Assembly: GCA_030690515.1 (NCBI GenBank)
Contig: JAUYGP010000711.1
Coordinates: 1-13,777, forward strand
Source of the DNA: Giesbergeria sp.
Lineage (GTDB): Bacteria; Pseudomonadota; Gammaproteobacteria; Burkholderiales; Burkholderiaceae_C
DNA: 13,777 nt
Reading direction: 5' to 3'
Shown: one piece after another, positions 1 to 6,229 of the stretch
Layout: every line of letters starts with the position of its first letter
Position numbering within the stretch: position 1 is the stretch's first letter
Position numbers and translations under genes: made by a program
Notes under the pieces: generated by a model
What the model saw: the letters and a program-made list of their open reading frames with translations, nothing else
What the model was told of the DNA's origin: nothing
The model's database searches: none

Positions 1-1343
1 GCCAGGTTTTCGATTTCGGCCGTGGCACGGCGCAGATCGGTCACATCGTGGTAGGTAATGACTAGCCCACCCTCCGGCGTGGGCCGCTCGAGAATCTGAA
101 TATGGCGGCCGTCGGGCGTGGCCTGCTCATGAACCCCGGTACCACTGCGCTGGTGTGCCAGGCGCTGCTCCACCCACTGCTGCTGCGCCGCCTCACTAGC
201 CAGGGGAAGATGGTGTATGACTGTTTTTTCCAGCACCGTGCGAAACGGCAGCTGGGGCATCATGACGCCAGCCATCCATGGGAAAATCTCAGAGAAGCGC
301 CGGTTCCAGTGCACGACCCGGTTGCGCTGGTCGAGCAGCACAAAACCGCTCACCATCGACTCCAGCGCCTGGTCGAGCATGGTCTTGGAATGGGCCATAG
401 CCTGCCGGGCCATGGTGACGTTGTGAAAAAAAGCCACCGCCGCGCCTGCAGCCAGCAGCATCATCAGGCAAAAAACTGCCGTCACCGCCGCAATGACATT
501 GCGCTGCATGCGCCAGTCGGCCAGGGCGAGGGCCTCCGGCAGGCTCGCAGAAATGCGCAGGTTTTGGTACAGCAACGGGCGCGACACCACCAGGGCCGGC
601 ACGCCACTCAAACGCGCCGCCGCGCCCCAGGCGGCGCTTTCCGCCGGTGTATCCAAGGGTTGGGTTGGCCGCAGCAGCGCCTCACCCCGATCAGGGATGG
701 ACAGCAGCACGCTGCCATTGCTGCGCTCAAGCACCACCTCCAGCCCGGCACTGTCGGCCCCTTGCATCAACACCGAGGCCATTTTTGCCACGGGCACCTG
801 CGCTACCACCACCAGCCGGTGGCCATTGGCCAGGGCCAGGGGGCGCGCGAAGTACAGCACAACCTGGGTGCTGTTGAAGCTCACGGAGGGGGCACTGACC
901 AGCAGACTGGGGGCCGAAGGCGACAGCGCTGCCTGCAAGAAGTCCGGCGGCAACTGCACGGCATGGCGTGTGCCAGAGACGTCGGAGGAAGCCAGCATCT
1001 GGCCGTCGCTGTCCAGCAGCGCAGTTCGGCTGAGCAGCAGATTGCCCCGCGTGATGGTATCGAGCAGCTTACCGGACACACCGGCATCGACCCAGTCCAC
1101 CATAGAGGTCGAAAGCCCCAGCAGATCGTCCGTACTCGACAGCAGCAGATCGACGGTGAGAAAGCTGCTATTGAGGGCCGCTTCGGCCCCCGACACGAAG
1201 CGTTGGACCTGCTCCGTGCGGTTCTCCAGGGCTGTCTTTCGGGTGGTCCAGGCCAGCGTTCCGGCGGACCCCAGGAAGACCACCAAAAAAAGCGCCGCCA
1301 GTGCCCAGACCGTGATCTTGATGCGCGAGGAAGTCCACGCCAT
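1..1343 (-). CDS. PAS-domain membrane sensor protein, probable histidine kinase (3' end outside window)
   Basis: The open frame starts at ATG 1343 (MAWTSSRIKI) and continues past the left edge; 447 codons are visible. A first membrane helix lies near residues 10-32. Residues 33-280 form an extracytoplasmic region with a Cache-like sensing pattern (strands around LLLSRTALLDSDGQMLASS and VVLYFARPL). A second helix lies near 284-306. Residues about 322-445 are a PAS fold of the PAS_7 type, with GFVLLDQRNRVVHWNRRF at its start and ITYHDVTDLRRA at its end, leading into a likely coiled coil. No transmitter domain is visible. From family knowledge, PAS_7 proteins of this layout are often hybrid histidine kinases, but a GGDEF output cannot be excluded. 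The start overlaps the stop of the upstream TRAP receptor gene (TGATG), so the two are probably translationally coupled and the receptor may feed ligand information to this sensor. Confidence 0.85.
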   Translation of the reverse strand, partial: MAWTSSRIKITVWALAALFLVVFLGSAGTLAWTTRKTALENRTEQVQRFVSGAEAALNSSFLTVDLLLSSTDDLLGLSTSMVDWVDAGVSGKLLDTITRGNLLLSRTALLDSDGQMLASSDVSGTRHAVQLPPDFLQAALSPSAPSLLVSAPSVSFNSTQVVLYFARPLALANGHRLVVVAQVPVAKMASVLMQGADSAGLEVVLERSNGSVLLSIPDRGEALLRPTQPLDTPAESAAWGAAARLSGVPALVVSRPLLYQNLRISASLPEALALADWRMQRNVIAAVTAVFCLMMLLAAGAAVAFFHNVTMARQAMAHSKTMLDQALESMVSGFVLLDQRNRVVHWNRRFSEIFPWMAGVMMPQLPFRTVLEKTVIHHLPLASEAAQQQWVEQRLAHQRSGTGVHEQATPDGRHIQILERPTPEGGLVITYHDVTDLRRATAEIENL

Positions 1344-2407
1344 CAGGGTGCTTTCGGCAAAGTCAGGCCGCGCGCTGCGCCGATGGTCTGGTTCCAGAGA
1401 TCAGCGCAATGCCGACCACAGCGCTGGAGCCAGCGCGGCAGCACGGTGGATTTGAAAATCTCCTGGCGTCGCAACCCGTCCTGCACCGAAGGCTGCACCA
1501 CCTGCATCCGCCCCTTGCGGCCCAAGATGCAGGTGGATGCGCCGCTGTTACAGGCGAGTCCCTGGGCCGTATCCCGCTCGGACTCCGACCAAATGGCGGA
1601 TTCCAGCCGGGGCAGCTCCTGGCGCAGCAAGGAGCGCAAATCCGCAGGCAGTGCATCCCAGGCGGCCTTGTTGGCGCCAAACAAAGCCAGACCCCAGGTC
1701 AGCGGCATGGCGTAGAGATGGGTGGTGACAGCATGCAGGCCCAGCGTGTTGCCGGACATGGTGCCCGTGATGGCGCAATCGACGCTACCCGACTCGATAC
1801 CCGGCACGATGCGCGCAAAAGCGATGTGCACGGGCACCGCGTCCAGGGCTTCCACAAAATCGGCTTGCCCGGCCGAGGACACACGTACCCGCCGACCCGA
1901 CAGGTCGGACAGCGACGCCAGGGGCTTGCGGCAGAAAACAACCTGGGCCGGGTACACATACATCGCCAGCAGCTCCACGCCATGGGTCTCGCGCAATTTC
2001 TTTTCCAGTGCAGGGCGAAAGGCTGCAACGCTGATTTTGAGGCTGGCCATGTCGGGGTTGAGCCCCGCCAGATCAGGTGCGGTGTATTCCGGAGCTGTAG
2101 CCGTCAGGGCACTGAGCAGCACGGTGCCAAAAGGCACCACGCCCCGCTGCAAAAAAGACAGCATTTCGTCGCCCGGCACCCCCGCGCGGTCGAACGGCAC
2201 GATCTCGGCGCTAAAGCGCCCCCGGCTGAGTTTGGGCAGCTCGCGGGTCCAGAAAGGCTCTTCCCAGTTCGTGTACTGGCTGATACCGGCCAACCCCCCC
2301 ACGATGCGCAGGTGGCGCACAGCGGCGCCATCTTGGGCCTGTATCGGCGCACACCACAGCGCCAGGGCCGTGCACGCGCATACCGCCGCCCAGGTATGCG
2401 CGTGCAT
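1343..2407 (-). CDS. TRAP transporter solute-binding protein, DctP family
   Basis: This encodes a periplasmic receptor of the DctP family, 354 aa from ATG 2407. I prefer this start because it opens directly onto a signal peptide (MHAHTWAAVCACTALALW, cleavage near APIQA-QDG). In-frame starts also exist at 2440 and 2479, and none of the three has a strong ribosome site. Family hallmarks are the LSDLSGRRVRVSS segment, with the arginine expected to bind a substrate carboxylate (about residues 168-178), then VPVHIAFARIVPGIESGSVDCAI (two-stretch pattern, about 191-213) and MPLTWG. The substrate is probably an organic acid but cannot be named. No DctQ or DctM membrane subunits occur in the window. 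Instead the gene overlaps the downstream sensor by one base, which suggests a sensory rather than, or as well as, a transport role. The C-terminal 70 or so residues are Cys-containing and not typical of the family. Confidence 0.82.
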   Translation of the reverse strand: MHAHTWAAVCACTALALWCAPIQAQDGAAVRHLRIVGGLAGISQYTNWEEPFWTRELPKLSRGRFSAEIVPFDRAGVPGDEMLSFLQRGVVPFGTVLLSALTATAPEYTAPDLAGLNPDMASLKISVAAFRPALEKKLRETHGVELLAMYVYPAQVVFCRKPLASLSDLSGRRVRVSSAGQADFVEALDAVPVHIAFARIVPGIESGSVDCAITGTMSGNTLGLHAVTTHLYAMPLTWGLALFGANKAAWDALPADLRSLLRQELPRLESAIWSESERDTAQGLACNSGASTCILGRKGRMQVVQPSVQDGLRRQEIFKSTVLPRWLQRCGRHCADLWNQTIGAARGLTLPKAP

Positions 2408-2513
2408 CCCGTTTCGGAAGAAATGCGGCAAATGGAACATGGCGACGAAGAAAGGCCCTTGAAACGAAAGAAACACCATTGTGTTCGACGACCGATGGGT
2501 CGCGGCACGCCAT

Positions 2514-2535
2514 AAAAAAACCTGACTCCGGGTTT
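2514..2535 (-). terminator. Weak intrinsic terminator after the SDR gene
   Basis: Reading the minus strand just after the dehydrogenase stop, AAACC and GGTTT form a five-pair stem around an eight-base loop (CGGAGTCA). It is followed by a run of T (plus-strand A at 2514-2520). The stem is short, so termination may be partial. It separates the SDR gene from the TRAP receptor gene. Confidence 0.45.
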
Positions 2536-2546
2536 ACCCTTGAAAA

Positions 2547-3377
2547 TCAGTAAGCCCCTGGATAGGCGCCGCCATCGGCCAGCAGATTCTGCCCCGTGAC
2601 ATACCCGGCCTGCACGCTGCACAGAAACGCACAGAGCGCGCCAAATTCCTGCGCCGAGCCAAAGCGACCCGCCGGAATGCTGGCCTGGTGCGCTAGGCGC
2701 ACCTCTTCCAGCGTACGCCCGCTGCGCGCCGCCGCGCCGCCCAGGGTGGTGGCTAGGCGGTCGGTATCGAACTTGCCGGGGAGCAGGTTGTTGATGGTGA
2801 CTCCCCGGGCCGCGATGCTGCTGCGCGCCACCCCTGCGACAAACCCCGTGAGGCCGCTGCGCGCGCCATTGGACAGGCCCAAAATATCGATAGGTGCCTT
2901 TACCGCGCTGGATGTGATGTTCACGATGCGGCCAAAACCGCGCTCGGCCATGCCATCGACCGTGGCGCGGATCAGTTCGATGGGCGTCAGCATGTTGGCA
3001 TCCACAGCCTTGATCCAGGCCTCGCGGTCCCAATCCCGAAAATCGCCGGGCGGCGGTCCGCCGGCATTGGTGACCACGATGTCGAAATCACGTCCCGGCC
3101 CGCCGGGTACGCTGAACACCGCGTCCCGCCCTGCGGGGGTGGTGATGTCTGCCGCCACCGTCAGCACCTGGGGTTTGATGCCTTTTTGGCCGCTAGCGCT
3201 CTCCCACTGTGCGCCAATAGCTCTTAAATCAATAGCAGATGATTGCAACGCTTCGGGCTGGCGTGCATTGATGACCACATGCACACCCTCGGCCACCAGC
3301 GCCTGGGCACAGCCCAGACCCAAACCCTTGCTGGCGCCACACACCAGCGCCCATTTGCCCGCCAAGCCCAAATCCAT
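2547..3377 (-). CDS. Short-chain dehydrogenase/reductase, atypical catalytic residues
   Basis: This is a 276-aa cytoplasmic SDR-fold oxidoreductase. The start at ATG 3377 (MDLGLAGKWALV) is chosen because AGAGGGA lies five to six bases upstream; longer in-frame extensions have no such site. The cofactor motif is GASKGLG (residues 14-20), the NAG motif is NAGG (104-107) and the C-terminus has the usual GQNLLADGG. The active site is unusual: after NITSS (154-157) the expected Tyr-x-x-x-Lys pair reads Ser169-x-x-x-Arg173 in LSNGAR. From memory this matches a subgroup of beta-ketoacyl-ACP-reductase-like SDRs that lack the tetrad, so substrate and even activity are uncertain. Residues about 45-66 are an insertion relative to ordinary SDRs and appear to be coded by an interspersed repeat (see that entry). 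The gene is divergent from the SH3/M48 operon. Confidence 0.85.
   Translation of the reverse strand: MDLGLAGKWALVCGASKGLGLGCAQALVAEGVHVVINARQPEALQSSAIDLRAIGAQWESASGQKGIKPQVLTVAADITTPAGRDAVFSVPGGPGRDFDIVVTNAGGPPPGDFRDWDREAWIKAVDANMLTPIELIRATVDGMAERGFGRIVNITSSAVKAPIDILGLSNGARSGLTGFVAGVARSSIAARGVTINNLLPGKFDTDRLATTLGGAAARSGRTLEEVRLAHQASIPAGRFGSAQEFGALCAFLCSVQAGYVTGQNLLADGGAYPGAY
3182..3243. repeat. Degenerate interspersed repeat lying inside the SDR coding sequence
   Basis: The plus strand contains GCTAGCGCT (3192-3200), followed by CCAATAGCTCTTAAATCAATAGC (3214-3236). These elements resemble a short palindromic repeat that I recall as very common in Comamonadaceae genomes (GCTAGCGCTT and AATAGCTATTGATT type words). 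The repeat stays in frame with the dehydrogenase gene and supplies about 21 codons. Membership of the repeat family is by memory; the sequence words are directly visible. Confidence 0.5.
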
Positions 3378-3445
3378 AACAATCCCTCTCTGCGCGCTGC
3401 AGCACGACGTCAGCGCGATCCCATCATAAATAAATGGAGAAACCC

Positions 3446-4018
3446 ATGACCTTCTGGTTGCATGCTGCCGCTCTGGCTCTGAGCTTGCTGGCCGCCCCCG
3501 CACAAGCCCAGCAGGATGCCGCTGTCATCAAGCGCGCCACGGATCTGCGCGAAGGCCCCGCGCAAACCTCCGCCAGCCTGGGCTCCCTGGCGGCGGACAG
3601 CAGCGTTGCGCGCACCGGCGAACGCAAAGGCTCGTGGGTGAAAGTGCAAACCCCACAGGGCGCAGCCGGTTGGGTACACATGTTTGACCTGGGCGCACAG
3701 GCAGGCAGCGCACCGGCCAGCGGCAGTGCCACCAGCGGCCTGCGCAGCCTGGGCGGGCTGTTTGGCGGTAGCGGCAGCACCACCACGGCCACCTCCACCG
3801 TAGGTATCCGCGGTCTGGGTGCCGAAGACATTGCCAACGCCCAGCCCAACCCGGCGGCGGTGAAGGACGCCGAGAAGTTGCGTGTGAGCTCCGAGCAGGC
3901 CCAGCGCTTCGCCAGCGCCTCGGCTCTGCGTGCACAACGGGTCGATCCCCTGCCAGAACCACCCCGCCCCGCTTCGGGCGGCAGCCAGTTCACGACCGAC
4001 AACATGAGCCCCAATTGA
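3446..4018 (+). CDS. Periplasmic bacterial SH3-domain protein
   Basis: This encodes a 190-aa exported protein. ATG 3446 is chosen over the upstream ATG 3434 because GGAGA sits six bases before it and the product then begins directly with a signal peptide (MTFWLHAAALALSLLAAPAQA, cleavage before QQDAAV). Residues about 26-82 form a bacterial SH3 (SH3_3/SH3b) fold: ATDLREGP, then a Gly/Ser-rich turn, SWVKVQT and GWVHMFDL. In this family the domain usually binds peptidoglycan or other envelope ligands. Residues 83-130 are Gly/Ser/Thr-rich linker, and the remainder is Ala/Gln- and Pro-rich with no recognised domain. It is the first gene of an operon with the M48 peptidase (11-base gap), so it may help place or regulate that protease in the envelope. 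Confidence 0.85.
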   Translation: MTFWLHAAALALSLLAAPAQAQQDAAVIKRATDLREGPAQTSASLGSLAADSSVARTGERKGSWVKVQTPQGAAGWVHMFDLGAQAGSAPASGSATSGLRSLGGLFGGSGSTTTATSTVGIRGLGAEDIANAQPNPAAVKDAEKLRVSSEQAQRFASASALRAQRVDPLPEPPRPASGGSQFTTDNMSPN

Positions 4019-4029
4019 GGAGAGACACC

Positions 4030-5010
4030 ATGCGTATCAAAACCCTGCTCTCTCGCACCGGCCTTGCAGCGGCCGCCACCTGCCTGGCCCTGGCAGCAGC
4101 CCCTGTCCATGCCCAGGGCATGATGAACCTGCTCAACTCCCTGGGTGGCTCCGGCAATTCGGGCTCTGGCGCTGCCGGTCTGCTGGGCGCCGTGATCGGC
4201 ACCCCGGCGGGCAACAGCGGCCAGGGCGACGACCTCATCAGCCTGCTCTCGGGCTCGGTCGACAACATTGACGAGCCCCGCGAGATCGAAATCGGCCGGC
4301 AGCTGGCCGCCGTGCTGCTGGGCAGCAAGCCCCTGCACCCCGACATGCAGCTGCAGCGCTATGTGAACCAGCTCGGCCGCTGGATCAGCCTGCAGTCCGA
4401 GCGCCCCCACCTGCCCTGGACCTTTATCGTGCTCAACGACAACGGCTACAACGCCTTTGCCGCGCCCGGCGGTTATATCTTTGTGACCAAGGGGCTGATT
4501 GACCGCTGCGCCGACGAGGCCGAACTGGCCGGTATTCTGGCGCACGAAATCACCCACGTGACGGCCAAGCACCACCTGCACGCCATGCGCAAGTCGGCCC
4601 AGTCGGGGCTGCTGACGCAACTGGTGGCCTCGCAGATCAAGACCAACGCCGTGGGCAACCTGGTGGCCTCGCAGGTGCTGGCACTGGGCCGCAACCTGTA
4701 TTCCCGCGGCCTGGACCAGACCGACGAGTTCGACTCGGACCGCAAGGGCGTGGCCCTGGCGGCCCGTGCCGGGTTCGACCCCTTCGGCCTGGTGGCGGTA
4801 CTGCAGCAGTTGCGCACAGCCACCCCAGACAACCCGATGTTCACCCTGGCCTTGTCCACCCACCCCCCAGCACAGACGCGCCTGGACCAACTGGAGCAGG
4901 CCATGGGCCAGCGGCTTGATGGCTTTGCGGGCGCCCCGACGATGACGGTGGCGCAGCGCCTGGGCGGCGAGACGCGCAAGGACAAAAACAACGGCAAAGG
5001 CAAGAAATAG
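4030..5010 (+). CDS. M48 family zinc metallopeptidase, exported
   Basis: This encodes a 326-aa protease. The start is ATG 4030, preceded by AGGAGA at five to six bases; an in-frame TTG at 4015 overlaps the previous stop and is unlikely. A signal peptide occupies residues 1-28 (cleavage near VHA-QG), followed by a Gly/Ser-rich stretch to about 65. The catalytic helix is HEITH (172-176), with Glu173 as general base. The third zinc ligand is probably Glu233 in DEFDSD, and STHPP (277-281) is the usual motif near the end of the domain. No membrane segments beyond the signal peptide are seen, so it is probably a periplasmic housekeeping protease of the BepA/LoiP type (family knowledge). The basic C-terminus (KDKNNGKGKK) lies inside the 98-bp sequence repeated at 9256-9353. 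It is followed by a terminator at 5144-5179. Confidence 0.92.
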   Translation: MRIKTLLSRTGLAAAATCLALAAAPVHAQGMMNLLNSLGGSGNSGSGAAGLLGAVIGTPAGNSGQGDDLISLLSGSVDNIDEPREIEIGRQLAAVLLGSKPLHPDMQLQRYVNQLGRWISLQSERPHLPWTFIVLNDNGYNAFAAPGGYIFVTKGLIDRCADEAELAGILAHEITHVTAKHHLHAMRKSAQSGLLTQLVASQIKTNAVGNLVASQVLALGRNLYSRGLDQTDEFDSDRKGVALAARAGFDPFGLVAVLQQLRTATPDNPMFTLALSTHPPAQTRLDQLEQAMGQRLDGFAGAPTMTVAQRLGGETRKDKNNGKGKK

Positions 5011-5045
5011 CTACCGGCCCGGGCGCGCCGGACGCGTGAAGACAA
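4948..5045. repeat. Left copy of the 98-bp direct repeat bounding the inserted cassette
   Basis: This stretch matches 9256-9353 in the same orientation with three differences (4952 C/T, 4960 C/T, 4998 A/G), counted base by base. It holds the last 20 codons and stop of the M48 gene (to 5010). Then come 35 bases (5011-5045) identical to the 3' end of the DMT transporter gene at 9319-9353, here orphaned and reading on the minus strand. All three differences fall in the M48 part. The match ends sharply at both sides. Confidence 0.95.
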
Positions 5046-5059
5046 GCATGGCGGCGGAA

Positions 5060-5090
5060 GTGGCACATGGCAGTTGTACGGATGTGCCAC
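5060..5090. repeat. Perfect 9-bp inverted repeat at the left end of the insert
   Basis: GTGGCACAT (5060-5068) and ATGTGCCAC (5082-5090) are exact reverse complements separated by 13 bases. The element begins 15 bases after the left direct repeat ends. It has no T-run, so it is not a classical terminator. It could be a protein-binding or recombination site, or part of the transcript end of the M48 gene. Confidence 0.7.
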
Positions 5091-5108
5091 CGGCGAAGAA
5101 GTAGCACC

Positions 5109-5140
5109 AAATAGCTGTTGAATTGCAACTGATTCAATAG
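5109..5140. repeat. Interspersed-repeat-like palindrome
   Basis: AATAGCTGTTGAAT and ATTCAATAGC surround TGCAACTG; the arms GCTGTTGAAT and ATTCAATAGC pair at 9 of 10 positions. The words resemble the Comamonadaceae-type interspersed repeat also suspected in the SDR gene and at the start of the DMT gene. It lies just before the terminator hairpin. Confidence 0.45.
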
Positions 5141-5143
5141 CGT

Positions 5144-5179
5144 GCCGCGCAAATACCGCAAGGGCGGCGCGGCTTTTTT
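5144..5179 (+). terminator. Intrinsic terminator downstream of the M48 gene
   Basis: GCCGCGC (5144-5150) pairs perfectly with GCGCGGC (5167-5173), followed by six T (5174-5179). The loop can form a further small hairpin (CCGC-AAGG-GCGG). It would end plus-strand transcription from the SH3/M48 operon. On the minus strand there is no T-run, so it does not obviously serve the LysR gene. It lies inside the putative insert, so it may have replaced or supplied the M48 terminator. Confidence 0.75.
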
Positions 5180-5211
5180 ATGCAAGGCCTGCTTGCGGCG
5201 TTGCTGACTAG

Positions 5212-6111
5212 TCAGGCGGCCTGAAGGCCTGGTGCCAGCGCGGCAACCAGATGATCGATGAACACTCGCACTTTAGGCGCCGTGTAGCGCGTCCCGGCAA
5301 ACAACAGGTAGGCCATGCCTTGGTAGTTGGTGTCGAAAGCCCACTCGGGTAAAAGTCGAACCACCCGCCCTGCGGCCAGCGCCTCTTGCGCCACGAAATC
5401 GGGCACGCAGCCCACACCGAGGCCGGCCTCGATGGCAGCCAGGCGCATTTCGCTGTGGTTCACCGTGTAGCGGCCTGCGACAACGACGGCCACGCTCTCC
5501 TGGCCACGCACGAAACGCCAGCGGCTGTCTCGCTCCTGTTCGCCAATCGCCAGGCAACTGTGCCCCATCAGGTCCTCGGGCATGCGCAGCGGCGCGTGTG
5601 CACGAATGTAGGCAGGGCTGGCCAGCACGAGCTGGCGCACCGGCATCAGCGACCGCGCCACCATGCCCTGTGGCGGGTCGTCGGTCAGCCGGATCACCAC
5701 ATCCACGCCTTCCCGCAAGGGATCGACCGGGCGGTCGACCACCAGCAGATGCACGTCCACCGCCGGATGCCGCTGCAGAAAATCCAGCAGCACGGGCTGC
5801 AGCATGTGGCGCGCGAACGCCTTGGGCGCGCTGACGCGAACCAGGCCCTGAGGTTCGCCGACATGGCCTTCGGCCACCTGCAGTGTTGCCTGTGCGGCAG
5901 CAATCATGGTGCGACCGTGCGCGAGCACCTCAAGCCCCGCGTCGGTCAAGCGCAGTTGCCGCGTGGTCCGCTGCAGCAGCGAGACACCCATCGTCTTTTC
6001 CAACCTGGCCACCTGTCGGCTGATGGCCGATGGCGTCACGCATTGTTGCCGCGCAGCGGCCGAAAAGCTGCCTGTCTCTGCCACGCGGACAAAGGCCACC
6101 AGCTCGTGCAT
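5212..6111 (-). CDS. LysR-type transcriptional regulator
   Basis: This encodes a 299-aa regulator. The start is ATG 6111 (MHELVAFVRV), the usual LysR opening, with GAGG very close upstream (about two bases); a TTG at 6162 would add 17 residues without a better site. The winged helix-turn-helix covers residues about 1-60 (VAFVRVAETGSFSAAAR, then PSAISRQVARLE). The effector-binding domain runs from about 86 to 290 and includes LVRVSAPKAF and the GLGVGCVPDF loop. Length is normal for the family. It is divergent from the three-gene operon starting at 6230 with a 118-base spacer. That is the standard LysR arrangement, so it is inferred to control that operon, probably responding to a substrate or product of the pathway. 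It lies wholly inside the segment bounded by the direct repeats. Confidence 0.93.
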   Translation of the reverse strand: MHELVAFVRVAETGSFSAAARQQCVTPSAISRQVARLEKTMGVSLLQRTTRQLRLTDAGLEVLAHGRTMIAAAQATLQVAEGHVGEPQGLVRVSAPKAFARHMLQPVLLDFLQRHPAVDVHLLVVDRPVDPLREGVDVVIRLTDDPPQGMVARSLMPVRQLVLASPAYIRAHAPLRMPEDLMGHSCLAIGEQERDSRWRFVRGQESVAVVVAGRYTVNHSEMRLAAIEAGLGVGCVPDFVAQEALAAGRVVRLLPEWAFDTNYQGMAYLLFAGTRYTAPKVRVFIDHLVAALAPGLQAA

Positions 6112-6229
6112 CACCTCAAGAAAGCTATCTGTTCTCACTGGGCACAACTCCTGTTCTGCCAAACAGTCTAGTCAATGAGAAAGGGCCATCGAACAATCCC
6201 CCTGCCAACAACACTCAGAAGGAAAAGGC
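6112..6229. promoter_or_regulatory. Divergent control region between the LysR gene and the amino-acid-modifying operon
   Basis: The 118-base spacer holds two direct copies of CTGTTCT (6129-6135 and 6151-6157, 22 bases apart, two helical turns). The second copy begins a palindrome, CTGTT-CTGCCA-AACAG (6151-6166). This is a plausible LysR binding region. I could not identify convincing -35/-10 boxes. The ribosome site for the first gene of the operon is AAGGA at 6219-6223, six bases before ATG 6230. Confidence 0.45.

Noticed and set aside
102..1715. Long plus-strand open frame of 537 codons at the left end
   Set aside because: It is antisense to the sensor and TRAP receptor genes. Its translation is rich in His, Gln and Arg with no domain, typical of the complement of GC-rich genes.
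3424..4890. Minus-strand open frame of 488 codons
   Set aside because: It is the reverse complement of the SH3 and M48 genes, both of which have clear domains, signal peptides and ribosome sites.
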